Part shown: in pieces, positions 43,913 to 53,610 of the stretch
Numbering within the stretch: position 1 is the stretch's first letter
How the letters are laid out: each line of letters starts with the position of its first letter
From: Akkermansia sp.
GTDB taxonomy: Bacteria; Verrucomicrobiota; Verrucomicrobiia; Verrucomicrobiales; Akkermansiaceae
Direction of reading: 5' to 3'
NCBI GenBank assembly: GCA_017398765.1
Contig: JAFQEY010000055.1
Location: 1 to 64,000, forward strand
Length of the DNA stretch: 64,000 bases
The notes under the pieces: model-generated
What the model was told of the DNA's origin: nothing
What the model saw: only the letters and a program-made list of their open reading frames with translations
Database searches by the model: none
Translations under genes and position numbers: made by a program

Positions 43913-45490
43913 TCAGCTGACTTTATCGCCTATTGGCAGAGTGAGCAGAAAGGTGGTTCCGGAATCAGAGCTTTTCTCCAGCACGAGGTCACCACCGATG
44001 GAGCGCGCCATATCTCTTGCCAGCGCAAGACCAAGTCCCACGCCGGGTTTGCGCCCCTGCTCAGCCTTGGCTGAGCGGGAGAAAGGGCGGAACAGGCTCT
44101 TCTGCAGCTCTTCGGGGATACCGGGGCCATTGTCCGAAAAGCGTATTCCCAGCATGTTGTGGTTCCGCACCATACTGATGCTGATGGTCGGGCTTGCAGC
44201 GGTGGCAGCGTATTTGACGGCATTGTCCGCCAGATTGGTAAGAATTTGCTCCAGAGAGAGTAAATCGGTGTGTAGCGTTACCATGTCGCAGCGCTTGTCG
44301 TGAGTAACATGTGTTTTGAAGCCGGCCTCATGGAGCTGTTTGGTGATTTTTCTGAAGGCTGTATCCAATAATTCCCGGCAGAGTCCACTGTCTGAGCGGC
44401 CGCGTACTTTTCCCCGACTCAGGCGGGCGAAGCTCAGTACGTTTTCTACCAGGTGCGCCAACCTGCGTGTTTCGTGGTAAAGCGTTTCATGATATTCCTC
44501 AATTTTGTCAGAGGGTATGTTTTTGCGTCGCAGTAAATCTGTGATGAGAGCGAAACTGGTGAGCGGCGTGCGTAGCTCGTGTGTAACGGCGGAAACGAAA
44601 TCGCTGCGTCGGCGTTCCATGCGGGTGTAGAACGCCAGCAGCCCGAAGATGATGCCGATGCTGATGAGCGTTATCAGCCAGGTGGCGGCAACCGTGCCGC
44701 TCATGGCTTGCCGCCTGGCGCTTGAATCCGGTAATTCCACATGGTCTCCGGGGCGGAGCACCAGGGGAAGGGGATTTAGATTGGCCGATTCTCCCGGCCG
44801 GGTGAAATCAATGTGAGCACCTTTCAATCCTTTCTCCACCAGTGGCAACAGATGAGCAATCAGCTTATCCGCATCTATGATGAAGCCTTCTGCTGCGCAC
44901 CCGTGCGTGGTGGGAACACTGCGCATGTAGACGAGGTTTTTGAGATGATGCCACGCAAAAAAAGGCCCGGGTTTCCCGGTCGCTTTCATGGGTTTGCTGA
45001 AGTCCGGGTCATTGACTTCATACACACCGAATACGGGCAGTTGCGTGCGCGGGTCATAGGCAGAGGTCTGATTCGGGTCATAGACCGGAGCAGAGGGATT
45101 GAAAGCTTTGCGGCGCATGGTGTTCATGACGACGGTGGCACTGTTGAGTGCGTTTCTGAACTCATCTTCCCCCGGTGGCACCAGTAAAGCCCCCGGTGTG
45201 TACAGAAAAAAGCCACAGTTGAAATCCGCTTTTCCTCCCTTTGGCATGGGGTAGACCGCCAGCGAAAAGTCAGGCTCGGCAGCTATTTTATCCCGCTCCA
45301 ATGTCAGTAGCCGATTCAGCTCCGCTTGCACACGGGGAATACTCAGTTCCAGCAGCCGGTTGATTTGTGCGCGGCGGTCAATTTCTTCCAGCCTGGAATT
45401 GAGGGTAGCAGCTTCGTATGCCTGCCAGAGAGCCGCACTCAGAGTCAACAGACTGAATAATAACAGAATAATGAGTGGTTTCTTCTTCAT
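43913..45490 (-). CDS. Membrane sensor histidine kinase
   Basis: 525 residues. N-terminal membrane helix (PLIILLLFSLLTLSAALW), a periplasmic sensor region of about 230 residues without a recognised fold, a second helix (VAATWLITLISIGIIFGLLAF), then the kinase core: SAVTHELRTPLTSF with the phosphorylated His, NLADNAVKYA (N box), DNGPGIP (G1) and GVGLGLALAR (G2). Its start overlaps the response-regulator stop by 4 bp, so the two are translated together. The sensed signal is unknown. Confidence 0.93.
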   Translation of the reverse strand: MKKKPLIILLLFSLLTLSAALWQAYEAATLNSRLEEIDRRAQINRLLELSIPRVQAELNRLLTLERDKIAAEPDFSLAVYPMPKGGKADFNCGFFLYTPGALLVPPGEDEFRNALNSATVVMNTMRRKAFNPSAPVYDPNQTSAYDPRTQLPVFGVYEVNDPDFSKPMKATGKPGPFFAWHHLKNLVYMRSVPTTHGCAAEGFIIDADKLIAHLLPLVEKGLKGAHIDFTRPGESANLNPLPLVLRPGDHVELPDSSARRQAMSGTVAATWLITLISIGIIFGLLAFYTRMERRRSDFVSAVTHELRTPLTSFALITDLLRRKNIPSDKIEEYHETLYHETRRLAHLVENVLSFARLSRGKVRGRSDSGLCRELLDTAFRKITKQLHEAGFKTHVTHDKRCDMVTLHTDLLSLEQILTNLADNAVKYAATAASPTISISMVRNHNMLGIRFSDNGPGIPEELQKSLFRPFSRSAKAEQGRKPGVGLGLALARDMARSIGGDLVLEKSSDSGTTFLLTLPIGDKVS

Positions 45491-46179
45491 ACTTCATTCC
45501 AGCGGTATCCGCGTCCGCGGATGTTTTCAAAACGTTGTGCTGCTTCCGGGGGTAATTTGTCCCGCAGTCTGGTGAGCGTGACCGCAATTGTTCGTGAGCG
45601 GCCCAACCCGCCGCGGTTTCCCCAGACTCGCAGCATGAGCTCTTCCTGTGGGAGAATACGGTTCGGGTGGGTGAGAAAATAGCGGAAAAGTTCAAACTCT
45701 TTTTCCGTCAGCGCAATAGTATCACCCCCGTCTGTTGTGATGTTTCGCGTAGCACTATCCATGGAGCCGCCGGGAAACCGCAGTTGCCGGGTAATTGGCA
45801 GTTGCCGCCCGACCGAGCGACGCAATACGGCAGCGATGCGAGCCAGAAGTTCTGCACTGCTGAAAGGTTTGACCACATAGTCATCTGCCCCCAGTTCCAA
45901 ACCCTTGACCCGTTCTTTTTCTTCGCCGTGAGCTGTCAGGATGATGCTGGGTGTGCCCGGGCACTCTCGCGCCATCATTTTCAGCAGGCGGAATCCGTCA
46001 ATCTCCGGCATATTTACATCCAGTAGTGCTAAATCAGGCGGATAACTCAGCAAGCTCTCCAGAGCCGCCCTCCCATCTGCTGCAGTATGTACCGCATACC
46101 CCGCACTCCGCAGCAAATCCGCCAGCAGCTCACGGATAGCTTCGTCATCTTCAGCAATCAGTATTCGCCTTTGCTCCAT
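45487..46179 (-). CDS. OmpR-family response regulator
   Basis: 230 residues. Receiver domain with acidic pair EDDE, phospho-accepting Asp in LALLDVNMPEIDG (about 54) and Lys in YVVKPF. The C-terminal winged helix has the OmpR/PhoB pattern (LTEKEFELFRYFLTHPNRILPQEELMLRVWG, RTIAVTLTRLRDKL, GRGYRW). It would control transcription when phosphorylated by the adjacent kinase. The promoter at 46189-46217 leaves almost no leader. Divergent from the gene at 46310, with 130 bp between them; that region is a natural target for self-control and for control of the neighbour operon. Confidence 0.93.
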   Translation of the reverse strand: MEQRRILIAEDDEAIRELLADLLRSAGYAVHTAADGRAALESLLSYPPDLALLDVNMPEIDGFRLLKMMARECPGTPSIILTAHGEEKERVKGLELGADDYVVKPFSSAELLARIAAVLRRSVGRQLPITRQLRFPGGSMDSATRNITTDGGDTIALTEKEFELFRYFLTHPNRILPQEELMLRVWGNRGGLGRSRTIAVTLTRLRDKLPPEAAQRFENIRGRGYRWNEV

Positions 46180-46188
46180 CTGCCCGTC

Positions 46189-46217
46189 AGTTTAGCATGT
46201 TTTCCCTGACTTTTCAA
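46189..46217 (-). promoter_or_regulatory. Promoter of the two-component operon
   Basis: Minus strand: TTGAAA (46212-46217), 17 bp, TAAACT (46189-46194), then 9 bp to the ATG at 46179; predicted leader of two or three bases. Confidence 0.6.
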
Positions 46218-46275
46218 GGCAAGAACGTTTGGTGTACACGGAAGCCACGGATGCCTCCTTCCGAAATTTCTTGAC

Positions 46276-46303
46276 TTGCAATTTGACGAATTTTTGTTAC
46301 TAT
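46276..46303 (+). promoter_or_regulatory. Promoter abutting the zinc-ribbon gene at 46310
   Basis: TTGCAA (46276-46281), 16 bp, TACTAT (46298-46303), then 6 bp to the ATG. The first mRNA base should be the A of ATG. Nearby TTGACT (46271) and TTGACG (46283) have poor spacing. Confidence 0.55.
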
Positions 46304-46309
46304 GAGCGT

Positions 46310-47830
46310 ATGAGTAACGTTTGCTCCAAATGCGGAAGGGAATTTAATTCGTCTCGCGCCGGTCAGAAGATGTGTCCGTCGTGCCTTAATCAGGAATTTA
46401 CAGTTGCAGCGCGCATGGAGGCTGCGGAGGTTGAGGTTGCTCGTGAAAGACAGCAGGCTGCTGCGAAACGGCAGCATGCCCGCATGGCTAAACTGCTTGA
46501 ATCATACAAGAACGGTACCATGTTCAACATGTCCGGCAAGATTATGTTTTGTGTGGGCCTGTTTATTTATGGGTTCTGTCAATTGATTTTTTTCCTCGAC
46601 AGTAGGGGGATGATATATTGGGGCGTGGAAGGTATGGAACTTTCCGGTAAGCAGACCATATCTCTGCTGTTGAGTTTAGCCAGCGTTTTGCTGCTGATGT
46701 TCTCCACACGCCGCTTCAAAGTTGCCATGCTGCTTGTCTCCGTTATCTTGCTGGGGTTGGGGTGGGCGGCCCCGATGCTTTGGACATCCGGCAGAGGTGA
46801 TTCGGAAGATTCAGAGTTTGCCGCAGTAAAACATATTGAACAGAAGGAAGATAACGATATCGTGCAACCTGTCACAGAGGAAGAGCTGGATGTGTTCTAC
46901 GAGGTGAAAAAGAGAATGCCGAGGGCAACTCATTACGCCTTTTTCATGGATAATCAGGACCCGATTGTCCGGGGCTTGGTGCGCGATGCGCTGACCCGCC
47001 TGCTGGATGCAGAGTATACCAGAGCGTATACTCGCACCAATGGTATTCTGTATGTTGTTGCAAATGCTTCCGTTCGCAATGCAAAGCCTGTGGCGGAGCG
47101 TTTGGGCAGCATTGTTAATTCTGATGCCGCCAAGGGGCTCTATATTGTGAGATTCGATGCCGAGAAAACAAACCTGGTGTGCAAGTTCTCGTCAGAGGTG
47201 CTCAGCTCACCGCTGAACGCATCATTTGTGACGGCCAATATCAGCGAGCTGCAGTGCCTGGATGCCATGCGCATACGCGTGGCTGCACGCTCCCTCAAGA
47301 ATGCGGATGTCCAGATGCTGCGAACGGAGATTCGTGATGCTCTGGTGCGTGTGCTGGGTGACCCCTGGTCTCAGGATCAGGATACCTGGGTGGCTTTGAT
47401 TGACGCGTTGGTAACATACGCCCCTCGCAAGGACTCTCAGGCTATCGCCATTTGTTTCAATTACTTCAATATGCGCTATCAGGCGAAAAAAGAGGTCTTG
47501 CCCAGTGTTGCCAATTATCTTATTGCGGAGCAGCCGGAAAAGATGGTTGACCCCGTTATCACTTATTGGCTGAGCAATCCCATGGCCTGGACTCAACAGA
47601 TTAAGGCATTGTCATGGAGAGTACAGCCCAGACTGCTGAAACTTATGGAGGGAGAAGCCTCTATTAAAGACCTGAATCTCATCCTCCGATATTTGCAGAC
47701 AAACGGAACCAATGATGCTATACCTGCTGTGCAGAAACTGATGGAGCATCAGGACTCCATTATCCGTTACACCGCAAGGACAACTCTTAATGCTCTTGAA
47801 AAAAAGGACAAAGAGGAGGGGAATGAGTGA
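46310..47830 (+). CDS. Zinc-ribbon membrane protein with helical-repeat C-terminus
   Basis: 506 residues from ATG 46310, set by the promoter. The first 25 residues form a zinc ribbon (C5, C8, C22, C25: CSKCG and CPSC). A coiled-coil stretch, two or three membrane helices (MFCVGLFIYGFCQLIFFL; TISLLLSLASVLLLMF; VAMLLVSVILLGLGWAAPML) and a long helical part follow. The end (EHQDSIIRYTARTTLNAL) looks like a HEAT-type repeat. No enzyme motif. First gene of a probable three-gene unit and divergent from the response regulator. Confidence 0.7.
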   Translation: MSNVCSKCGREFNSSRAGQKMCPSCLNQEFTVAARMEAAEVEVARERQQAAAKRQHARMAKLLESYKNGTMFNMSGKIMFCVGLFIYGFCQLIFFLDSRGMIYWGVEGMELSGKQTISLLLSLASVLLLMFSTRRFKVAMLLVSVILLGLGWAAPMLWTSGRGDSEDSEFAAVKHIEQKEDNDIVQPVTEEELDVFYEVKKRMPRATHYAFFMDNQDPIVRGLVRDALTRLLDAEYTRAYTRTNGILYVVANASVRNAKPVAERLGSIVNSDAAKGLYIVRFDAEKTNLVCKFSSEVLSSPLNASFVTANISELQCLDAMRIRVAARSLKNADVQMLRTEIRDALVRVLGDPWSQDQDTWVALIDALVTYAPRKDSQAIAICFNYFNMRYQAKKEVLPSVANYLIAEQPEKMVDPVITYWLSNPMAWTQQIKALSWRVQPRLLKLMEGEASIKDLNLILRYLQTNGTNDAIPAVQKLMEHQDSIIRYTARTTLNALEKKDKEEGNE

Positions 47831-47888
47831 TGCCTGGCCTGCTTGTCTGCATTGAGCGTAATCATGTAAAATTGCCGTAAGATTGCTT

Positions 47889-50441
47889 ATGTCATCAAAT
47901 TCCATCAGGTTATTAGTTGCAACCGGGCTCTTGTTTGCGCTTGGTTTTGTTGCGTATCCCATCATATATAGTATTCGGGTGGAGCGAAACCAGGCGGTTG
48001 TGCAAAATAAACCTGTTGAGACAGATGTCGTCACAAGGGATGAGTGGATTGACAAGGAGGTTGACGATGCTCCGGAAGTCCCCAAGGTGACTACGGTGGA
48101 AAAAACGCCTGAGGATAAGCGCAAGGTGCTCAATGCGCAGAATGATGATGCCTATACAGAGGAGGATGTGCCGGAGGACCCGCGCCAGAAGAAAGTGCCG
48201 GAAACCCGGATTCATGCTCAGTATACCACTTCTCTGGCTCATGTGAGGCGGATTGCCAAAATCCTGGAAAAAGAGGAGAAAAAGCCGTATGTGAGCACAG
48301 ATTTGGTGCCGGGGGTCTGGGATGACCCCGAAGCTCTGTATCAGCTGTTGGCGAAGCGAGTGCTGGATAGACTGGGTAATCTGGATGAAAAAGGAATCCT
48401 GAAGTTCATGGAGCATCCTGTGAACCGGATGGATTTGGCTCGTATCAACCTGATACGCCGCACCGGTTCTGAGGAACTCCGCCGCGTGGCAGCCTTGCCC
48501 GCCGGCCGTACAATGTTGACAGCCATGGCGAATGACCTGCGCTGGATATGTGGTTTCCTCTATTCCGGCCCTTCTGTGGCACTTGAGGAGTCGCTCACCA
48601 ATATGGAGCTGATATACCGCAAGCATGCGGAGGATTTCCGGCACCCGGTTCTGAACAAGGTAGGCACCATCGCTGCGCTTGAATTTGCCCGTGAAAACTG
48701 GAGCCAGGAGGATTTAATGGCTCGTTACCAATACTACAGTACGAGTTACAAGGATGATTTGCTCAATTCTCTCTTCGACACATGGCGCTACTGGGAGATG
48801 CGCTGGATTGTCGGTTGCGCTCAGCCGCAGCAGCGTGTGGGTAACTGGGGGGAACCGCGTAATCTGGCGTGGATGCGGGATAATATCCGGCTTCCCTCCG
48901 CCCAGTATCTCGGTGCGGAAGGTCAGCTGCAATACCGCCTCCGCAACGTGGCCGGTGATTCCGTGTTCTCGTCTGCGTATCTGGCTCCTGTTCTTCCTTA
49001 TGTGAATGGTACCACGGCTTGGGCTTACCGAGAAATCGGCGGCGTATGCGGTGCGCTTTCTCACTATGCCACATTTGCCGCTCTTGCCAATGGGCTTCCC
49101 GCCACCTGCATGGGAGAACCCGGGCACTGCGCGTATGCCATGCGCGTGAATGGTGAATGGAAGCGTGGCAACTCTATCTACTGGCAGCACCAGGTCGGTA
49201 AAACGTTCTTCCGTGAGAGTGAGTGGGACTTCCTGATTCTGACGGAAAATCTGTACAAGGATTATTTCAACACGCTGATTGCCGACCAGCTGGTGGCCAT
49301 GGCTGACTTCCTGGGTGCGCGGCGTAAGATGACCGCTTCATTTAATTGTTATGAGCTGGCAGTCAAGGTGCAACCCCTCAATTGGCCTGCGCTCAATCGC
49401 TATGCAGGATACTTGAAAGTCAAGGCTCCTGAGGATTACGATAAGTGGAAGCGTCTGCATGACTACATTGTGGACGGTCTCGGCAAAAAGCATTACAATG
49501 CGGCATCCAAACTGCTGGTGCGTAAGGTGTATCCCAATCTGGTGCCCATGGTTAAGGACCGCGCCACGCTGAACAAGATGTATTCCGGCTTGTTCAAGAA
49601 TTTTGATGGCTGGGGGGAGAACCGCTGGGATATCAACCCGACCCTGGACGCTCAGATTGCCTTTTACGATAACGATGATGACCGCAAGGTTTATATGCGA
49701 GAGGTAGTCAGGGTGCTCATGGGTAAACCTGAATATGCCGGTGCAGTGCTGACCTGGGGGCTTAATTTCATTTCCCGAGAGTTGAGCGCAGATGAAAAAG
49801 TTCAGGATGAGTTTACTGATATGCTGGTGCGGATGATGGGCAGCCACACCGGAAGAACCAAAAAGGACATGGATGAAACCTGGGCAACACTGGGTGAAGC
49901 AATAAACGCCGCTACGAAGAACAAAGACCGACGCGTGTTTCAGGCCGTGGGCAAACTCGCTTACCGCAAGTGCAAAGCCAAGTTCCCCGGTAAGATGCAA
50001 CAGCGTTTCCGCCCGTTCCCGGGCAGAGTTGTGTCTGAAACCGGCCTTATTGACACCGCGACTACGCTGGGTGCCGGGCAGGTTGCCACCAGTTGTCTCC
50101 ATTGGGGGGTACTTCAGCGCAATGGCGGCATGATGCCCGGTAAGTTTGAGGGTAAGGCCGGTGTCACGCTTATGCTGGAGAAGAAGAGTGAAATTTCCGG
50201 TGTCGTGTGTGTATCTGCGGAAAACCAACTCAAGAATAACCGCCCGTTCTACCTGGAAGTATCTTCTGACGGTCAGAATTGGACGCGAGTCAAAGGCAAC
50301 GGCTCTATTGAGGGGGGCATTATCCGCTTTGATTTGCGCAAGGAAAAGCCCGTGTGCAGCTACATCCGCATGCTGCGTGAGGGGGATAAGTATGAGCCCG
50401 GTATAGTGGGATTCTATGCCTACGGCAAGTTTGAACGTTAA
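47889..50441 (+). CDS. Membrane-anchored transglutaminase-like protein with discoidin-like C-terminus
   Basis: 850 residues from ATG 47889 (a TTG two codons earlier is less likely). One N-terminal helix (LLVATGLLFALGFVAYPIIY) anchors it facing outward. At about 383-430 a transglutaminase-like core is visible: GGVCGALSHYATFAALANG with Cys387, GEPGHCAYAM with His413, then RGNSIYW. The last about 140 residues resemble an F5/8 type C (discoidin) domain (FYLEVSSDGQNWTRVKGNG, SYIRMLREG). Such proteins may cleave or cross-link peptides, or bind glycans, at the cell surface. No protein family with known substrate matches by eye. Confidence 0.68.
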   Translation: MSSNSIRLLVATGLLFALGFVAYPIIYSIRVERNQAVVQNKPVETDVVTRDEWIDKEVDDAPEVPKVTTVEKTPEDKRKVLNAQNDDAYTEEDVPEDPRQKKVPETRIHAQYTTSLAHVRRIAKILEKEEKKPYVSTDLVPGVWDDPEALYQLLAKRVLDRLGNLDEKGILKFMEHPVNRMDLARINLIRRTGSEELRRVAALPAGRTMLTAMANDLRWICGFLYSGPSVALEESLTNMELIYRKHAEDFRHPVLNKVGTIAALEFARENWSQEDLMARYQYYSTSYKDDLLNSLFDTWRYWEMRWIVGCAQPQQRVGNWGEPRNLAWMRDNIRLPSAQYLGAEGQLQYRLRNVAGDSVFSSAYLAPVLPYVNGTTAWAYREIGGVCGALSHYATFAALANGLPATCMGEPGHCAYAMRVNGEWKRGNSIYWQHQVGKTFFRESEWDFLILTENLYKDYFNTLIADQLVAMADFLGARRKMTASFNCYELAVKVQPLNWPALNRYAGYLKVKAPEDYDKWKRLHDYIVDGLGKKHYNAASKLLVRKVYPNLVPMVKDRATLNKMYSGLFKNFDGWGENRWDINPTLDAQIAFYDNDDDRKVYMREVVRVLMGKPEYAGAVLTWGLNFISRELSADEKVQDEFTDMLVRMMGSHTGRTKKDMDETWATLGEAINAATKNKDRRVFQAVGKLAYRKCKAKFPGKMQQRFRPFPGRVVSETGLIDTATTLGAGQVATSCLHWGVLQRNGGMMPGKFEGKAGVTLMLEKKSEISGVVCVSAENQLKNNRPFYLEVSSDGQNWTRVKGNGSIEGGIIRFDLRKEKPVCSYIRMLREGDKYEPGIVGFYAYGKFER

Positions 50442-50455
50442 TCATTCCGTTTGTT

Positions 50456-51541
50456 ATGTTACGTCAGATTTTAATGTGGTCTGCCATGCTGCTGGGGAGC
50501 TGGGCTTCCGTGGCGCAGGGAATTGTTGTTCGCAGCTATGCGGATGCTCTTTCCAAAGCCGGAGAGAAACCCGTGGTTATTTTCGCGTATGGTGCTGATT
50601 ATGATAAATTCAGCACCAGGATTCATGAGGAATACATCAAAAAGAACAAGATTATGCCTGCTGTGCGTAAGTGCGTCTTTCTGGTGGTCCCCATGTACCA
50701 GAATCCCACCCCTGCCCAGCAGAAGGAAGTGGAAAAGATTATGGGTAAGCACAAGTTGCCGGGTGGCATCTGGTCCTACCCCTGCCTTGCGGTCGTGGAT
50801 AAGGATGGCAAACTGCGCGGCATTGTGCAGGGGGCTGCTGACATGAAGAGCGTAGAGGCGGCTTCTGCCAGACTGAATGAGCTTGTGGAGGCTTACATAA
50901 CTCAGGAAAAGTTGCTGTCCAAAGCAGCTTCCGCCTCCGGTTCGCGAAAGGCGGATTTGCTTCTTCAGGCTTCCAATATAAACATTGCCATGCCCGATTT
51001 GGGCGATAACAAGGGCAACATGAAAGACAACATAGGCTTGGGGGCTCGCCTTTCCTTTGACCCTATCGCCATTGTGGAAAAATTGCAGACCATGTCTTTC
51101 GCCGAGGCAGATGCCTATATTCGCCACATGATTGCTGATGGGTGTTACTCTCGCCGGCAGCGTCAGGAGATGATGGCCGCGTATGCAGGGCATTTGCGCC
51201 GAAATAATGCTTCCATTGAGCGACTGAGAGCCCTGTATACTGAGATGCGTAATCTGGATCCGAACTCCATGTACGGCGCGTATGCAGAGGGGGCAATTGC
51301 CTTGTGGGTAAACAAGGAGTCCTTTGACCCCTCTACTGTACCCGTAGAACTTCGCCGTTCGGATGCGGATGTTTCAGCCGTTGCTTCTGTGCCCGGTTCT
51401 GCCTCTGTCGATACCAGTACCAACAGTACCAAAACCGCCCTTGGCAGCTCAAGTCTCGATGATGAGGCCCTGCCGGAGGATGAACCCACAGAGTCCGATT
51501 TTGAGGCAGATTCTGACGTGCCGGAAGATGCGCAGGAGTAA
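50456..51541 (+). CDS. Secreted thioredoxin-fold-like protein without CxxC
   Basis: 361 residues. Signal peptide MLRQILMWSAMLLGSWASVAQG. Residues about 25-145 suggest a thioredoxin-like fold: KPVVIFAYGADYDKFS, VFLVVPMYQN and SYPCLAVVDKDGKLRG, with the cis-Pro position in the last, but the CxxC pair is absent, so it is unlikely to be a redox enzyme. A helical middle follows and a low-complexity acidic Ser/Thr/Glu tail (about 300-361). It begins 14 nt after the transglutaminase-like gene. Confidence 0.65.
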   Translation: MLRQILMWSAMLLGSWASVAQGIVVRSYADALSKAGEKPVVIFAYGADYDKFSTRIHEEYIKKNKIMPAVRKCVFLVVPMYQNPTPAQQKEVEKIMGKHKLPGGIWSYPCLAVVDKDGKLRGIVQGAADMKSVEAASARLNELVEAYITQEKLLSKAASASGSRKADLLLQASNINIAMPDLGDNKGNMKDNIGLGARLSFDPIAIVEKLQTMSFAEADAYIRHMIADGCYSRRQRQEMMAAYAGHLRRNNASIERLRALYTEMRNLDPNSMYGAYAEGAIALWVNKESFDPSTVPVELRRSDADVSAVASVPGSASVDTSTNSTKTALGSSSLDDEALPEDEPTESDFEADSDVPEDAQE

Positions 51542-51598
51542 GCGTTCCCCGCGTTGCGGCGGCCTTGCTCCTATTTTTGCCATGAGGTGGAAATAGGC

Positions 51599-51627
51599 TT
51601 GAGTTATCTGCCGCTTAGGTGTAAGCT
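51599..51627 (+). promoter_or_regulatory. Promoter of the CstA-type gene
   Basis: TTGAGT (51599-51604), 17 bp, TAAGCT (51622-51627), then 11 bp to the ATG at 51639; predicted leader about 5 nt. Confidence 0.5.
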
Positions 51628-51638
51628 GCTGAGGCGTT

Positions 51639-53078
51639 ATGTTTGGTTTGACCGTATTTATCTTGTTCGGGCTGGTTCTGGTGGGCGGCTATTTTCTGTA
51701 TGGGCGTTTTGCAGAGCGGATTTACGGGTTGCCGGAGCAATTTACTATGCCATGTACCAACCGCGCTGACGGGGTGGATTTTGTCCCTTTGCCTACGTGG
51801 AAAATTTTTCTGATTCAGTTGCTGAATATCGCCGGACTTGGTCCGGTTGTGGGCGCGGTGAGCGGCTGTCTGTTTGGTCCTGTTGCGCTGCTGTGGATTG
51901 TTTTAGGCTGTGTTTTTGCCGGAGCTCTGCATGATTTTCTGGCAGCAATGATTTCTGCGGAGCAGGGTGGATGCAATCTCCCGGAAACCATGGGCTCAGT
52001 CATGGGCAAAACGGCGCGCTTGTTCATGAACATCATGTGTGTGTTTCTGCTGCTCATGGTGGGCGTTGTCTTTACTCTCTTACCGGCGGGAATGCTGGAG
52101 GCTCTTTTCCCTGCCGCCTCTCTTTCCGCCGTGTCCTGGGGTGCAATCATTCTCGGCTACTATTTCCTTGCTACCGTATTGCCGATAAATGCCATCATAG
52201 GGAGGATATATCCCGTGTTCGGGGCTTTATTCCTGTTTATGGCACTTGGTTTGTTGATAGGATTGCCGCTGAGCGGTCATGAGATACTGCCGGACTTGGA
52301 TATGTTTCACAACAAACATCCGAAAGGGGTAGGCGTGTGGCCCATGTTGTTTGTTACGATTGCCTGTGGTGCCATTTCCGGGTTCCATGCCACCCAAAGC
52401 CCCATGATGGTGCGGTGCCTGAGAGATTCCGGCCACCTGCGGCGCGTTTTTTACGGAGCCATGATTGTGGAGGGGCTTGTGGCATTGGTTTGGGCTGTTG
52501 TGGGCTTAAGTCTGCGTGAGGTAATTTTCAGCGTGGGTGGAGAGCAAATCAGCCTGGCTGAATTAACGCTTAAGAACCCCTCTCTGGCTATTAACGAGGC
52601 ATCCAAATGTCTTCTGGGCAGTGCCGGGGCCACGGTTGCAGTGTTGGGGGTTATAGTTCTCGCCATTACCAGTGGTGACACAGCTATGCGCAGTTGCCGG
52701 CTGATGCTGGCAGATCTTTTTCACCTTTCTCAGCGCAGCGTCCTGTCCCGTTTGTCGCTTGCCATTCCTCTGTTTGCTGCGGTCATGATTGTTTCCCGCA
52801 TGGATTTTTCCGTAATCTGGCGTTATTTCGGGTGGGCAAATCAGACCTTGGCATGCCTGACGCTCTGGTGCATTACTCTCTATTTGAGGAATAAAAAGAG
52901 GCATTACGTCATAGCATTGCTTCCGGCTCTGTTTATGACCACAGTTTGTACCTGCTATTTACTGCATGCTCCGGAGTGCCGAATTTGTATGGAGATAGAT
53001 ACAGCCACGGTAATTGCTCTGCTTGTTACTTTTGTCTCTTGGTGCATATTTCGGTTCAGAACTAAAATATCTGAATAA
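51639..53078 (+). CDS. CstA-family (carbon starvation/peptide) transporter
   Basis: 479 residues with about 13 membrane helices. CstA motifs: FAERIYGLPEQFTMPCTNRADGVDFVPLPTWKIF, HFLNIAGLGP-like QLLNIAGLGPVVGAV, GCVFAGALHDFLAAM, and GFHATQSPMMVRCL, ITSGDTAMRSCRLML. CstA/BtsT proteins take up pyruvate or peptides, often in carbon-limited cells. It is shorter than E. coli CstA (701) and similar to the compact forms. No regulator is adjacent. Confidence 0.92.
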   Translation: MFGLTVFILFGLVLVGGYFLYGRFAERIYGLPEQFTMPCTNRADGVDFVPLPTWKIFLIQLLNIAGLGPVVGAVSGCLFGPVALLWIVLGCVFAGALHDFLAAMISAEQGGCNLPETMGSVMGKTARLFMNIMCVFLLLMVGVVFTLLPAGMLEALFPAASLSAVSWGAIILGYYFLATVLPINAIIGRIYPVFGALFLFMALGLLIGLPLSGHEILPDLDMFHNKHPKGVGVWPMLFVTIACGAISGFHATQSPMMVRCLRDSGHLRRVFYGAMIVEGLVALVWAVVGLSLREVIFSVGGEQISLAELTLKNPSLAINEASKCLLGSAGATVAVLGVIVLAITSGDTAMRSCRLMLADLFHLSQRSVLSRLSLAIPLFAAVMIVSRMDFSVIWRYFGWANQTLACLTLWCITLYLRNKKRHYVIALLPALFMTTVCTCYLLHAPECRICMEIDTATVIALLVTFVSWCIFRFRTKISE

Positions 53079-53610
53079 TCTTTCGGATTAGCGGACCGAT
53101 ATGTATGAAGCATTCTTTTATTATGCTTTGTAATTCTTTTGTCTGTAAAAAAATGAAAATGCACCATGTTATATGTGCTGACGGTAGCAAGGTCGGTTCG
53201 GCGGGAGTGAGTGATTTTGCGGCAATGCTGTAACGCGGTCAGATAACACATTGGGGGGGGTAATTCAGCGTTTTCTGCTTAGTGCAAACTTTTTACCTAT
53301 TCCGGTCGGGCCTCGGGAGCTGAGTACGGCTATTTTATACTTTCACAAATATGCTTTTTCATATTGCCTGGAGTTGTCAGCTTCCTTTGTCTTGTTCTGC
53401 GGCGTGGGAACGCAGAGGCCTGTGAAGGCGCATTAGCTGAGTTTATTAGGTCTTAACGCAAAATGCAATAATCAGGCATAAACTAATATAAGTTTCGCTT
53501 GCAAAGTGTGATGGCAGATAGTCTGAGGCTCTCGCAATATTGAATCAAAAAAACAGCTGAATCCACATGGGATTTCAGCTGTTTGGTGTATGAAAAAAGA
53601 GGAATAGTAA
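53079..53610. other. 532-bp intergenic region between convergent cstA and 3D-domain genes
   Basis: Contains a weak hairpin AAGCAT/ATGCTT (53108-53128) past cstA and, at its right end, the terminator of the minus-strand gene. Short open frames here have no natural-looking protein. I compared it by eye with tmRNA, SRP and RNase P cores and saw none of them. Confidence 0.4.
53547..53583 (-). terminator. Terminator of the 3D-domain gene
   Basis: Read on the minus strand: AAACAGCTGAAATCCC pairs with GGATTCAGCTGTTT (one bulge) and ends in a run of seven T. Confidence 0.85.

Noticed and set aside
53079-53610. Possible structured RNA gene in the 532-bp gap
   Set aside because: No tmRNA, SRP RNA, RNase P or 6S hallmark could be found by eye, and only weak hairpins besides the known terminator.
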